A stretch of DNA of 64,000 nucleotides from Polytrichum commune. Its lineage: Eukaryota; Streptophyta; Polytrichopsida; Polytrichales; Polytrichaceae. The notes under the pieces are model-generated. The model was not told the DNA's origin. It ran no database searches and saw only the letters and a list, made by a program, of their open reading frames with translations. Location of the stretch: contig OX485804.1 of the NCBI GenBank assembly GCA_950295325.1, forward strand, positions 54,312,001 to 54,376,000. The letters are read 5' to 3'. Below are positions 46,591-57,905 of the stretch, piece by piece; position 1 is the stretch's first letter; every line of letters begins with the position of its first letter. A program made the translations under genes and the position numbers.

Positions 46591-49500
46591 TGGTTTAAAT
46601 ACACTTAAGGGCTAAAATAACACCCCTTATATGTATATATGTGGAGGTAAGTGTATTTCCAAGCCACAACTTCTCAAGGTTTTAAGTAATTTTTGAGGCC
46701 TTAGAAGGCCTTTAGTCATGTACGTCCCATTTAGAAGTTTGTTGAGAGGCTAACTGTGAACCCTAAACCTCCACCCTTCTCTGCGTCGTAGTCTAGGTGG
46801 AAGCTAGAAACTCACATGCACCAAATCTCCTTAGCACTCCTACCCCTTCAACTTACCCAAGTGAATGAAATCAAGCCACACACACAATTATGAGGAATAA
46901 AGTCACACAATAGCATTAACAATTGCTTTGAGTCTAAACCTACTAACTAGAATCCCAACCCTCATGGATGTTGGATGCCTCATGCCACACCATGAGTTCA
47001 AATCCCTCAAGGTCGGGCCAGCAACCCCTAAGCTGCCCTTAGCACAATCTCAACAGTTAACTAACTAAATCCTAATCACCCTAAGCCCGAGACAAACTAA
47101 TTTATCTGGAGAGTTTGTTGGTGTGAGCCCAAAGTCGTGTGCCCACATGTGTGTTAACCTTAGAAATCATTAGAACTTAGATCTTGAATTTTATTTATTG
47201 TGAAAAAAACATAAAAAGAGTGACCCGGGCTTTGGGTTTGTTTGCAATATTAGGCTTTAGGCTTAGGATTAGGCACTAGAGTTTTTAGCATTGGTAATAT
47301 TGATGGAGATCAATCATGAGTTAAGTGTTAGGTTGTAGGTTGTTGGTCGGACCTTGTAGGCTGGGTTTAAGGGCACCGAATTGGGATAGGAAGGTGTCCA
47401 TTCAAGGGTATGGGCACTATTCGCCCTAGAGATTTCCGGGACAGCAGACTGTTTTCGGTTGGGAGGCTGTTGGCCAGCCTCTCTCTCTCTCGGTTAGTGT
47501 TGTTTTCTGTTACGGGGAAGCGGAGGTTAGCGCCTCAGGGCAGAGCCTTGTGGTGTGAATCCACGAAGGCGGCTGGGCCATCTGAGCCCTGGAGGTAGGC
47601 TTGTACATTGCGCCACCGAAGTGAGGACAGTCAACTTCAGCTAGCAAGCACATCTCACAACCATTAGCTGATTCCCTGGTTCACAAGGGTGAGGGATGTG
47701 AGCCAAGGTGGGTGGTCACTGGGATTCGGCGAACCCTTCATGAGGTGAAGCCAGCAGCGCCATAGCTGTCAAACTGAAGTGGCTTGGATCGACGAGGCCA
47801 GCTGAGGAAGAAGCATTTTCGAACTGTCTACATGCAGAAAAGTTGTAAGTCATATTCTGTCTTCTTTTGGTTGATGAGGGGTTGGTCGTGTTGGGATTAC
47901 CCATAATGCAGAGGTGCGAGGGCACTGAAGTATTATGAATGGGTGGAGAGTGCTGGGAAAACTCAAAGCGAAGGCAGGAGATAACTAAGATAAATCATTC
48001 CGAAGCAGAGGGATCGAATTAGCAGGGCGGGTTCAATACTTGCTGGACAAGTGATGAATAATCCCCTGTTTCCATGGGCGCACATTGAGAAGAATGTGTG
48101 CTGCCACACAAAGGAGGTAACTTCAAAAGTGGGTTGAGTCAAGCAAGATGGTAGCCAGAGGCTGGGAAAATCTGAACTCACCACCCTCGATAGGTTGGAG
48201 TACATTCGAGAAGCAGCAGTTACAATTACCAACAGGTGAGAGAAGTCATAATTAAGGCTGCTGGAGTCTGCAACCAAGCAGACGAGGAGGTATGCTGGAC
48301 CGAACCGTCTCTGCTGGACATGACGGGGAGTGACGGGTGTTGACAGGCGTTGACGGGTGGAGACTGGATTCCAACAAGGACCGACAGTTGGTTAATGGGT
48401 AGCTGGTCCAAGCCAAGACTTCAAGCATTTACCTAGGTTCATTAGTAGTGTAGGATTAGGGTAGGACCAACTTAAGTGGCAACATTGAATTAGATTAGCA
48501 GCTCACGGTTATGTGACCAAGTAGTTGATGAGTGTGTGGTAAGTGTGATTATAGAATTAGGGCTCTGCTAGTTTTGGAAAGAGACTATGTGTGTTAGGTG
48601 ATCACAAGGTGCTAGAGTGTTTGTGAACACTGATTACCTTGTGCTCTCTGAATAAAAGTTGTGGGTTTTATAATGGTGGTCAATGGAATGAGTGTGGCTC
48701 AATGATTCCAGTTAGACATAGTACTTAGGTGCATGTTAGCCTTAGTTCCCACCCGGACTAGGACGCATAAAGGGTGAAGGCTTAGGGCTAACAAAAGTCC
48801 ACATGGAAGAAATGGGTTTGTTGGAGGGCCACCTTCAACCATCCAGCCTCAGACGGTGTAACCCGCTGTTGAACCGGTTTACATGGAAGTTACTCCCACC
48901 AAAATTAGATCTTCTCTTCTCTCTTTTCTCATGAAGGTGTTTGCATTCTTCTGTATCTCAATTCCGTAACATGCAGTTCAATATCCTTGAGAGTAGTTGG
49001 TCTAAGATTGCAAGTTCATGTTTCCCAGAATCTAATGTTGGTATTCCTAAACCTTTAAATAGATTTTAGTAACACAATACTTTTCTTAATCAAGAATATT
49101 GTGTTCAAGACCCTTTTATAAATCCCTAGGGATAAAGTGTCCAAGTTGTCAAGTTTATGTTCCCCGAAAGTGCCCTTAACGAGAACACTTCTACAATATC
49201 TCTCAGTATGTAGTTCCTTTTAAATAATCTCTTAAATGGGTAGGTACCTTAGACCTTAAGTTAATGTTTCTCAAACGTGTAATGTCAAGGTTAAGTGTTT
49301 CCCCGAGAGAAACATCCTCACACAATATCTTTCATGGTTGAATTCATCTAAAACATATTTCAAGTTCATAACTCTCATGATTTGAAAAAAATCTCCTACC
49401 TACAATATCTTTCATGGTTTTGAATTTATATTCAAATTCTTATTCTCACAATCTTGATTTGTAACCTCATATAAAATCCTTAATCATTCGTTCAAGACCC

Positions 49501-50319
49501 AAAGCAACCTCTTCTATTCCGTACAAGTCCTCAACCACATTGCCTAAATACTTCACAAGGCAAGCATACTCCCTCGCTAAGTCAAGACAACCTAGCTCTC
49601 GGAAGATACTTTGACATAATTAAAAATCTCTTTACATTCAATTAGTTATTAGTGTATGCTCTCGAGCCAAATCTCTAAGGTTTAATGCATAATTGTTAAT
49701 TCCTTAGAACATTCCCAATCCTGGGCAAGGTTGGCAATATTCCCAGAATATTCCCTTAGGCCACAATTACCTTAGGCACTATAATAGGGGTTTGATGACG
49801 AGGCCAACACTTAGCCTCCTCACAATCACCTCCTTACTTGCCGACCTATTGATTAGATTTACCAAGTCCTATCGATGGAGCTAATCTAGGTGTCCAATCT
49901 TACGGTGTGGTGGGAATTACAATTGCTTACGCCTAAGTGTCAATTCCGGCTTGAGGCATCAAATCCCTTCCCTTTAATGAACACTACCTAATGGATTTGA
50001 TTTGCTTAGCGTACATTCTCTCATTACAATGACTTGCCAAGTTCGGATGTTTTTACCATACGGCACGTGTGAGGAGAATAGTTACGAGTTAACCTCAAGT
50101 TGGTCGTGATTTCCCCTCCTTACAACCCCTTAATCAAATTCGCCAAAGTAATACCGGGGCCTTCTCGTTAAGTGCTAGCAATATGTCAATAAGTCGTATG
50201 TATTGTCTTTGTTTTAACTTTGACTTCTCTCCACAAAGCTATCGCTCGTTGCACGTCTTCAACAATCGCCTAGGCCTACTTGAAATCTTCCACTTAGCTT
50301 TTCCACATTGTTTATTACC

Positions 50320-50467
50320 GCACCGAGGGTGCCAATTTTTTCTCTTGGGCTTGGCCGCACCGAGGACGCCAATCTCCTAAGTGCACCGTGGGTGCCAATT
50401 TTTCTATCTATTTACCTTACCGCACCGTGGGTGCCAATTTCCTAGCTAATGCACCGTGGGTGCCAAT
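50320..50467 (+). repeat. Five copies of a GCACC-GGTGC hairpin motif in the LTR
   Basis: The motif GCACCGTGGGTGCCAATT or a close variant occurs at 50320, 50357, 50383, 50422 and 50451. Three copies have a perfect 5-bp stem (GCACC/GGTGC) around GTG and the first has the same stem around GAG; the second has a broken stem. The same array is at 62390-62537. Placement upstream of the TATA box suggests a promoter element cluster, by inference. Confidence 0.85.
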
Positions 50468-50785
50468 TGCGAACTCAAGGCTTCAAAGCTCGGGAGCTCG
50501 GACACTCATGTGAAGTCGTCTTGTGCGAATGAAGTGTATTAGGGCCCTTAAGTGGGCCTCCTTTTATAGTGTTTACATCTTAGTTATTTATGGATTTTTG
50601 TAAATGTTAGCTTTCGGCTAAAATTAGCCCTGTATCTAAATATAGTCTGAATTAAAGGCCCTAAGTCTAATTTCATCAATCTACTTTAATTAAAATGTCT
50701 TTCCTAGCTACATACCCCTTGATATCTATTTAGGTACTTATTCATTTATCCTCCTACATTCATCCTTTAATTCAGTCATGTGCCC

Positions 50786-50793
50786 TATAAATA
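50786..50793 (+). promoter_or_regulatory. TATA box of the LTR promoter
   Basis: TATAAATA within CCCTATAAATAGGG, followed by a pyrimidine-rich leader. The identical site in the second LTR is at 62856. Confidence 0.65.
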
Positions 50794-51172
50794 GGGACTG
50801 ACCACCCTTTCGGTTCTCGGCCTAGACCCTGTTTCCATTTACAGTAGTCGGGTGGGTCGCTCCCTTGGCTGCTCCTGTTCTCACCCCTTTACACCACGCA
50901 CGTTCCCTTGGTTCCCCTTGCTTCGTACGCTCCCCTGGGCCGCGACGTTCCCCGGTCCCGGTGGTCGTTCCTGCGTTCCCGATCTTCGTTCCCGTTCGCC
51001 GGCTCGTGGTTGCCGTTCCCATGCATTCACCAATGTTCCCCTCAGTCCCGTTCATCCACTTGGCCGTTTGTTCACACCACCGGCCTTCGCTTCCCGCTCA
51101 CCTTCGGCCTCTTGCTTCCCGGCCTTTCTTCCAGCTTGGGGGGGGGGGGGGAGGAAGAATGTGAGCTTACCA

Positions 51173-51192
51173 TTTACTCCCTCCCCTCAGAG
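51173..51192 (-). other. Polypurine-tract-like sequence after the antisense ORF
   Basis: On the minus strand the ORF ends CTTTCTCTGA and continues GGGGAGGGAGTAAA, then TGGTAAGCTCAC inside the repeat. A purine run directly before a TG is what precedes a 3' LTR. If real, it would make the adjacent repeat the 3' LTR of a minus-strand element, which conflicts with the plus-strand TATA box and primer site. Confidence 0.4.
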
Positions 51193-54165
51193 AAAGCATG
51201 TCCTCATGCTTTGTAAATCTGGTTCTGGTTGCTGTGCACACTTGAGAGCTGCAGATCGGGGCCGGAACAGCAGAGTGCCACTGTTAATGGGTCCGAATTT
51301 CTTCCTGGTCAGGGTTGATTGCTGAACCTCGAGCGTGCCATTGACAAAGTCCTTCAATTCGCTCAGAGTGAGCTGCAGGGGAGGGCTGGGATGCTGGTTG
51401 TGGAGGGTTTGGTATTGCTGAACAGCTTCGAAACAAATGTTGGTGTCTTCGGCTGCTAGGGTTGTTAAGGCCTTGCTGAAACACTCAATTATGCTTTGCT
51501 GGAGTTTCTTGATCATGTGGTATTTGCCATGGGAGTAGGATTTTAGGATAGGTAGTGGCTCTTTTGGTGGGCTGGCCATAGTATGATGTTGGCCCAGTAG
51601 TGTGATACATCTAAGGATGTATCTCTTTATGTAAAAGGGTGGAGAGCCTGTGAGTATCTCCATTGTCCCTAAGGGTGTTTTGAAGTCACCCAAACACCAC
51701 ATGAACACTAATGTATCCCTGGCAACAGCATTGGCTTGGCTCCAAAGCTCCTGTATCTGGTTGAACTCCAGATGGCAACCTGCTTTGAATAAAGGGAGAT
51801 TACTGAGTACCAGATTCAGCCCACTGTATACTATGTGATACCGCATTATTGAATCAGAAGGTTTTGTGTGTGACATGATCTGCTGGTACACTTCAGTGCT
51901 GGAATGGGTGAGTGTCCGGGGGAGGATGTCTCTCCCACATTGTTCTTGCTGTTTGAGGAGTTTCTGTGCGAGATCAGTCTTCTCATTCTGAGTTCTGGCT
52001 AGGTCTCTTCTTAGCTCGTTTAATAATTTGCTTGCCACCCCTACTGTCAGGGTATGGTCTTCTTTCCCCGTAATGGAATGAGCAGGATCCGGAATGCCCT
52101 CAGAGACATTGCTGGATCGGTGCAGGTGTTGCGTCCCCTTTTCGGCGGTGAGTTCTGCAATCAACTTGTGGTTGTCTGTGTTGAGGTGCGGGATCTGTTT
52201 CTGATACTTGGAAATTTGGGCTTCGAGGCGGGAGATGTCGCCCTTTCGGCGAAGATCCAGGGCATCTTGCCTGTCCATAAGGCCATTCATATCCTTACAG
52301 CGTTTGTGGAGGTCGTTGATCTTCTCATCTTTGTCCCGTATATGTTGCTTTTGGGTTTCTAGCATTTGCTGAAGTCGGTCAATTTGGTGGAGGGTTTCAC
52401 CCTTCTGGCTCTTCAACCCTAACACCTCCTCCTTAGCTAGTGTCAATTTTTCTTGTAAGGTATTCAACTCCTTCTGATTCCTATCAGTGACAACCTGAAT
52501 TTCCGTCTTCAAGCGTGTCATTTCCTTGTCTTGATCTGCCAGCAGGGTTTGGGTTTCGAAAGAAATTTCCACATAGAGGTCATTTAACTCTTCTGCATTT
52601 GTGAGTCTTGCCTCTAATTTGGTTACCTGCGCAATCAGAGAGCTTGTCTCCGTCACAGTTGCTCCTCCCTTCTGGCCCTTCAAGACCAGAACTTCCTCCT
52701 CTGCCTGGGCCAATTTGTTATGGACTGCGATCACTTCTTCTTGAAGGTGAAAAATGGTCTCAATGTTAACCTCATTGAGGCTCTCTGCATTGCCCAATTG
52801 CGTTGTTAAATTCCTGATTTGGATGTCTTGGGATCTGAGTAGTACCTCCGAGCACCCATCTGCTGGCTTTTCCATGTCTTCACGCAAGATGGCTTCCCTT
52901 TGAATCTTGAAAAACTGGCTATTTACTTGGTTTAACAATTTCTGTGGGGCCTTGCTGGTAAAGGAAAAGAGCAGATTTTCCAATTTGCGGTGAGCCTGAC
53001 AAATCTGCTCTACTATTGCGGGTAGAGCCTCTGGAGGTTGCCGCTTTTTGGTGGTTTCTAAAACCACTCTCTTGGGTGCTGTTGTTGGTTGTGCTGCAAC
53101 CGAATAGACTGCTGTGGCCGGTTGGGGTGCAGAATCTGCTGTAATCCCCTTCTCTCTGGGAGGTATTACCCGGATCGTGGACTGCACTTCAGGTACTCCC
53201 TTGGCCTCCTTAGTCTTTGATTTCTTTGGATTTGGCAACTGCTCCTCTAAGGTGAGAGCTTTCTCACTTCTGTACCCAGCCTCGAGCTCTTCCCTAATGT
53301 TGAGAATTCTTTTTGCTCGGAGAATCAGGGTGATGTGGGGTCCAACTGAAGTCTTCTCAACTTTCACCTTGGCAGCTGAATGTTTGTCGTGAAGAGCGGT
53401 AAGCTCTTCTGTGAGTTCATGGTAGAACTCTTGTGGCCAGTCCACGTTTTCTCCATTTAATGCTGACACTACCATTTCCACAAATGATAAAGTTATGTGA
53501 TTCTGGTGCGTTGGGTTTAAACAGAGAAGCGAACTTAAAAGACGTAAAGGTCTTCTTGCGCTAGGGTGTTGACAATCTGATATACGCACCGTTTCGTCTG
53601 TCTTTGCTTCCTTTGCTGTGGGAAACAACTCCATGAGTTGCCATTTCTTGGTGACAGGCTGCGCTTCTCTTTGATTCAGATGGAAAGTCTGCCTGAACTG
53701 CTCCCTCCAGTTTTCGGCAATGATCTGAATCTTCTCCCCTTTCACAGTGGCCAGGAAAGTGTCCTGTTCCAGAGATGCAATAGCCTCTGTGACCAGTGGA
53801 GTGTGTAATACTCCCCAAGAGTTCGAGGTAATGAAATCCTCAAGGTTGAGGGTCTTGAGAAAATCTCTTTCTCCTGGAGTAAGCTGATATTTGAGGGCTG
53901 AATCAATATTGAAAACATACAAGGCAGATGATTCCGCCTCTGGTCCCCTCTTCATGTTTGTGAATTCCGAATCACCTTCTCCTGTTGCTAGTGCCTTTCT
54001 TAGCACTGCTTGAAAGATGTGAGATTTGCAAGCTGGGAAGTACCAATGTGACTTACCCGCATGCCACTGTACGCTCGAGAAAGTGTGTAGGCACTCCGTC
54101 TGCACTTTCCTCCAGAATTCCTCCCTCTTGCTTAACTTTGGGTGATAGGTATGCAGGCACTCCAT
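51187..54165 (-). CDS. Unrecognised 992-residue coiled-coil protein of a mobile element
   Basis: An uninterrupted 992-codon frame with natural amino-acid composition. Residues 1-300 look globular, with a motif-like stretch (LMELFPTAKEAKT, RRPLRLLSSLLCLNPTHQNH, VSALNGENVDWPQEFYHEL). Residues about 310-380 are a Lys/Pro/Ala-rich linker. About 440-680 is a coiled coil with two related repeats (LAQAEEEVLVLKGQKG and LTLAKEEVLGLKSQKG). The C-terminal ~250 residues are less regular and end SMRTCFL. There is no protease, reverse transcriptase, RNase H, integrase or zinc knuckle. It is embedded between two LTR copies and antisense to their apparent direction. It overlaps by 113 bases another minus-strand frame to its right. 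An additional or structural ORF of a retrotransposon, or a captured gene, are both possible. The lack of stops implies recent selection or recent insertion. Confidence 0.6.
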   Translation of the reverse strand: MECLHTYHPKLSKREEFWRKVQTECLHTFSSVQWHAGKSHWYFPACKSHIFQAVLRKALATGEGDSEFTNMKRGPEAESSALYVFNIDSALKYQLTPGERDFLKTLNLEDFITSNSWGVLHTPLVTEAIASLEQDTFLATVKGEKIQIIAENWREQFRQTFHLNQREAQPVTKKWQLMELFPTAKEAKTDETVRISDCQHPSARRPLRLLSSLLCLNPTHQNHITLSFVEMVVSALNGENVDWPQEFYHELTEELTALHDKHSAAKVKVEKTSVGPHITLILRAKRILNIREELEAGYRSEKALTLEEQLPNPKKSKTKEAKGVPEVQSTIRVIPPREKGITADSAPQPATAVYSVAAQPTTAPKRVVLETTKKRQPPEALPAIVEQICQAHRKLENLLFSFTSKAPQKLLNQVNSQFFKIQREAILREDMEKPADGCSEVLLRSQDIQIRNLTTQLGNAESLNEVNIETIFHLQEEVIAVHNKLAQAEEEVLVLKGQKGGATVTETSSLIAQVTKLEARLTNAEELNDLYVEISFETQTLLADQDKEMTRLKTEIQVVTDRNQKELNTLQEKLTLAKEEVLGLKSQKGETLHQIDRLQQMLETQKQHIRDKDEKINDLHKRCKDMNGLMDRQDALDLRRKGDISRLEAQISKYQKQIPHLNTDNHKLIAELTAEKGTQHLHRSSNVSEGIPDPAHSITGKEDHTLTVGVASKLLNELRRDLARTQNEKTDLAQKLLKQQEQCGRDILPRTLTHSSTEVYQQIMSHTKPSDSIMRYHIVYSGLNLVLSNLPLFKAGCHLEFNQIQELWSQANAVARDTLVFMWCLGDFKTPLGTMEILTGSPPFYIKRYILRCITLLGQHHTMASPPKEPLPILKSYSHGKYHMIKKLQQSIIECFSKALTTLAAEDTNICFEAVQQYQTLHNQHPSPPLQLTLSELKDFVNGTLEVQQSTLTRKKFGPINSGTLLFRPRSAALKCAQQPEPDLQSMRTCFL

Positions 54166-54634
54166 TGCAGCTGCTCCAGATGTTCAGTTGAATCCTGCTA
54201 ACTTCCCGCTTCGGTTTTAGGTTGCAACTATGGGTGGTTTGCGTCGAAGGCTTGTGGAATCTGCCGGCTATGGGGTCTTTGCCCTTTGGTCTCCAAAGCT
54301 CTTCAGCTGAAGAGAGCAGTTGGGCTTCTTGGATATGGTTGTTGGGAAGCAAGAGGCCAGCTGGACCTTTGTTCGCAGCTGCAGCTGGGTGGGGGCCCAC
54401 AATTTGAATTGCAGGTATTCCCCTTCCTCCTTCTCTTACTTCTTGAAGTTTAAAATTTATTTTTACTTTTACTGACTCTGTGTAAGTGGGTTGGCACAGG
54501 TTTGTCAGTTCTTTTAGTGGGACTCCCCACCTTGGTGGGTTGAGTCCCCATTTCTTTGGGGTCCACTTGTTGGACCCCTCCAACCAAACACAAATTGGAA
54601 TCTGCACTTGTGTCATGTTCTCTTTCTTAGGCAA
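54053..54634 (-). CDS. Unrecognised 193-codon frame upstream of the coiled-coil ORF
   Basis: Protein-like in its first ~120 residues (QVQIPICVWLEGSNKW, WGLNPPRWGVPLKELTNLC, KVKINFKLQEV). It lies in a different frame from the 992-residue ORF and overlaps its start by 113 bases. The open frame extends upstream to about 54730 (WITEWDTSVPTLSDFVVFDD). It may be an N-terminal part of the same product joined by frameshifting or splicing, or separated by a mutation. I recognise no domain. Confidence 0.45.
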   Translation of the reverse strand: MPKKENMTQVQIPICVWLEGSNKWTPKKWGLNPPRWGVPLKELTNLCQPTYTESVKVKINFKLQEVREGGRGIPAIQIVGPHPAAAANKGPAGLLLPNNHIQEAQLLSSAEELWRPKGKDPIAGRFHKPSTQTTHSCNLKPKREVSRIQLNIWSSCNGVPAYLSPKVKQEGGILEESADGVPTHFLERTVACG

Positions 54635-54988
54635 TGTCGTAGATTTGTCATCAAAGACAACAAAATCAGATAAAGTAGGTACACTTGTATCCCATTCTGT
54701 AATCCAAAATGACTTAAGCTGATTTTTGACAATCTCATCTCAACCTTAGTCTTCTTCTTGTCTTCTTCTTGTGAATAGTGTTATATCCTCCCTGAGGGGA
54801 TACTGAGTCAGGCCTTTTATGATGACACCCTTGTATTCTTATTCTTAACGCCTTAGTGTTGCAAGGCATATCTTGCATTTGTAAAGCACTATTCAAATGC
54901 CAGCGGGTCACTAAGGTTTCCGTTTAAGAGAATTTCGTTCACTCTGCGCTGTTTGTTTACTCTTCCGTTGGTGGGGAGTGCTATCTTG

Positions 54989-55038
54989 TGAGCGGTGAGC
55001 AGTGAGCAGTGAGCGATGAGCGGTAATTTATGAGCGGT
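54989..55038 (+). repeat. GTGAGCRGTGAGC heptamer-type repeat
   Basis: About six imperfect copies of GTGAGCR. Short simple repeat next to the unassigned DNA that separates the antisense ORF unit from the pseudogene at 55.5 kb. Confidence 0.7.
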
Positions 55039-55508
55039 GAAGAAAACAAAATATTTGGTAATAGGACCCCTAGTATCCTATAACCGTGGCCTAAAGAAAT
55101 AAATTTTTAGGGTTCAATAATAAGAAGATTGGGGAGGACAAACAATATGAATGCTAGATTGTAAGTAGTGAGCAATGAAAAATACCAATATGTATATGAC
55201 TCGGGGTTGCTAGTATGTGAGCATGCGAGTGTGAACCTGTGAGCCTTCAATTTTTTCCCGGTTATGGTTTGTAAATCCGTTGGGGGCCTATGATTGTGAA
55301 ATTACATGTAAGGGTCTATAGTCCAAATGAACAACAAATGAGAATGTTGCTATAACAATTTTGTATAAAAAATGAACTAATATACATTCAACTGTTGAGA
55401 TAATAATAATGTAATTGGAAACAATGTGTAAGCAAACTCATGTTGAAAACAAGTGTAGCATGTTAGAATGTCTCACTATAATACACATCAATGTAAAATT
55501 TGAATACA

Positions 55509-57085
55509 TCATAACACCATCATGAGGGTGATATTTACGAAGTGCAAAACATAAAGAACAACAAAAGTGAATTGTAGATATAAATCGGGTAGTAGGTTTA
55601 AATTGTTGAAGTTCTTGGAAATCAAATATAAAAAATAAAAAATAGTGGACACATGATCCATACCATCTGGAAGATAGTTGATGGACACATGCATATTAGC
55701 CACAGTAGCATCAAAGAGCTTCTCGGTCTCAATAGCCAACTGCCAAATACAGAACCAAAATTAGAAAAATTGAATGATTGAAAAAATATTTTTTTTCAAG
55801 AAACATAGACAAAAAATTATCACCTGAACCCACCAAGTAGCTTTATCAAGTTACTTAGGAAACTCTATATCATTGAATTTTGGTTTCGGAAACTTGAGAG
55901 CCTTACGAAGAGTAGATGAACTGTTCCACCTCTCAAACCACTTAATCTTCATAGATGTATGCATTGCCAAAGTTGCTAACATTCAAAGTTTTTTTTGAAT
56001 CATCTCAGGATTCTCATCGTGAGTTTTATAATGAGACTTCACCTGCTTTAAGCACATAGGAGAATGTCTAGGATCTGCAATAGAAAGTTGTTTCTTTAGT
56101 TCCAAATGGGAAGTCAATCCTACCCTCTCCACAACTTTGGAAACAAATTCACCCACTGCACTTGAAGTCCAATGTGTAGAATCAGGGTATTTCTCATAAA
56201 ATTTCCTTTAAGCAGTAGCAGCAACATCTCCCAACTCTTGCTACACCAAGGAAAAACATATAAGAGCATGATAAATCACACATAATAAAAATAAGATGTA
56301 ATAAAACATATAATTATAGAATTCAAAAAATATATATATATATATATACAAGAAAAAAAAACGTGAAAAACTAATACTTTAGAAAAATAACCTAATATAG
56401 AAATCCATTAAGAGCCTCAACAGTAGAAGGGAACCAAGTTCTATATTTGGATTTTTATTTGGCATCAGCGGCAGTAAGATTTTCTTTGGAGACAACTTTT
56501 TTAAAATATGAAAGTGGTTGTCCAACAATGCTTTGAATGCGGGAAAGCTTAGGAACAAGATTCGTACAAACATGGGATTTTTAGTTCCTCATGACAAAAT
56601 AAAACAACCAATGATAAGCCACGGAAAAGAAATATACAGTAAAAAAATAAACTTAAAAGAAAACCAAATGAACCGAACAAATAAAAAAAGAAGAATGAAG
56701 GAATTACCACTTCATGTAAAGCTGCCAACATGGTTGCAATATCTCCCTTGACGTCCAAAATAATATTTTCAACAGCATAATGTCAAGCATGATCATGTAT
56801 ATGATCTCGATTAATCATGGGCAACCATGTTTGCAAACGGTGGTTTCCATCCCACATTATAAACATTTTGCGAGAGAAAACTTTGAGGTCCTCATCAGTT
56901 TGCAATATTTTTTCAAAGGCATCATTTGTCCGTACCCAATTTTCACTCCATGATTCAATGATATTATCGGTAACATCTATTGTTTTCCCCTCATTATTTT
57001 CCAAGGCCACGTAAAAAACCCCGTTGCCCTCCATATAACCACAAGCAACAAAATGTGTAGCCAGGTTCATAATGTTATTTTTCAA
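55509..57085 (-). pseudogene. Decayed minus-strand gene of unknown function, probably a repeat family
   Basis: Coding-like blocks follow one another on the minus strand: 57085-56783 (FVACGYMEGNGVFYVALENN, KMFIMWDGNHRLQTWLP), 56758-56700 (LDVKGDIATMLAALHEV, then possibly an intron), about 56540-56400 (SYFKKVVSKENLTAADA), 56240-55830 (GEFVSKVVERVGLTSHLE, QVKSHYKTHDENPEM, KWFERWNSSSTLRKALKFP) and 55739-55640 (ETEKLFDATVANMHVSINYL). The order and spacing suggest a multi-exon gene. In-frame stops in at least the 56240-55830 block show it is broken. I do not recognise the family. Confidence 0.5.
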
Positions 57086-57429
57086 AAAAACCTAACAACA
57101 GACAATGCAACCATTCGACATAGTGGAATGTTGAATTTTAATTTTGCCTTTGATTGATACCTCAACCGTTCAAGACGGGAAGATGTGTTGACAGTTTCTT
57201 TCTTAAAAATGCATACAATTGCAATTCCAATTGATCTTCAGAAAGATGTACAACTTCCATATCTAAATCATAAAAATATCATCCATATAAAAGATAAAAC
57301 TAAATTAAAAGAAATATATACATATGAAAGAAATCACATATGCAAACTAAAATAATATACAAAAAAAATTATGAAAGTGAAAGTATACATAAGGAAAAAT
57401 CACCTATAGAATAGAATCTGAAATTTCAA

Positions 57430-57905
57430 TATGGATGGCCGTTAACAGCCACCCTTATTGGAGGAGAAAAAATGAAGGAAATGACTGTATACATGAAGAA
57501 AGATACATATATAGAAAATAATATAAAATTTTAATAAAGGTTGAAATGAGTGTATACATGAAAAAAAATACATATATAGAAAAAAAATATGAAATTTTAG
57601 TAAGGGTGGAAATGAGTGTATACATGAAAAAATAAACTTATATACCAATAAATTTGAGATGCAACCAAGGGTGGCCGTTAACAACCACACTTTTAGATGG
57701 AACATACATAAGAAATATTTGTATATATGTGATTTTATTTCAAAGAAATTATGTTGTTAAATGAAGACTGAAACCCAAGAACGGGTATCCTAAACTAGAA
57801 AATAGAAGTTAGCATCATACAAAGGGTGGCTGTTGACGGCCACCCTAAACTATAACATAAAAGTTGGCATCATAAAAAGGGTGGCCGTTAACGGCTACCC
57901 ATTTG
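57430..57905. repeat. Four GTTAAC-centred palindromes with short tandem repeats
   Basis: GGGTGGCCGTTAACGGCTACCC (57879-57900) and variants at 57433-57455, 57669-57690 and 57824-57845 can form hairpins with up to 10-bp arms. Between the first two lies a ~70-bp tandem repeat (57480-57640, GTGTATACATGAAAAAA-type). The last two palindromes sit in a ~55-bp tandem duplication. No coding function. Confidence 0.8.

Larger units (their letters stand above)
43151..47121. other. Intergenic region with a palindrome and a MITE; no gene
   Basis: No coding sequence is recognised. It contains a 50-bp tandem duplication (43441-43540), the long inverted repeat at 45243-45582 and the second copy of the TIR element (46143-46590). 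The remainder is unremarkable AT-rich DNA. Confidence 0.5.
47122..51172 (+). mobile_element. LTR copy 1 of a large retrotransposon (3' end replaced)
   Basis: Starts TGTGAGCCCAAA, as does copy 2 at 59981. From 48952 to 51172 it is almost identical to 61021-63237, whereas 47122-48951 is only weakly like 59981-61020. A TATA box (TATAAATA, 50786) followed by a pyrimidine-rich GC-rich leader fits plus-strand transcription. At 51172 the homology stops exactly where the antisense reading-frame unit begins; the last ~190 bases of the LTR seen in copy 2 are missing. No target duplication partner for the left flank GTTGG was found. Confidence 0.75.
48952..51172 (+). repeat. 2.2-kb near-identical direct repeat, copy 1
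   Basis: Begins TGTATCTCAATTCCG and ends GTGAGCTTACCA. The partner at 61021-63237 differs, in what I could compare by eye, by single-base indels and the length of a poly-G run (about 14 G against 9). Such identity means recent duplication or gene conversion. The included short reading frames (for example 50183-50380 and 50852-51164) are duplicated non-coding LTR sequence. Confidence 0.92.

Noticed and set aside
50852-51325. Overlapping Pro/Arg/Ser-rich plus-strand frames (repeated at 62922-63258)
   Set aside because: GC-rich LTR leader sequence present identically in both LTRs, open in several frames at once, with no recognisable domain.
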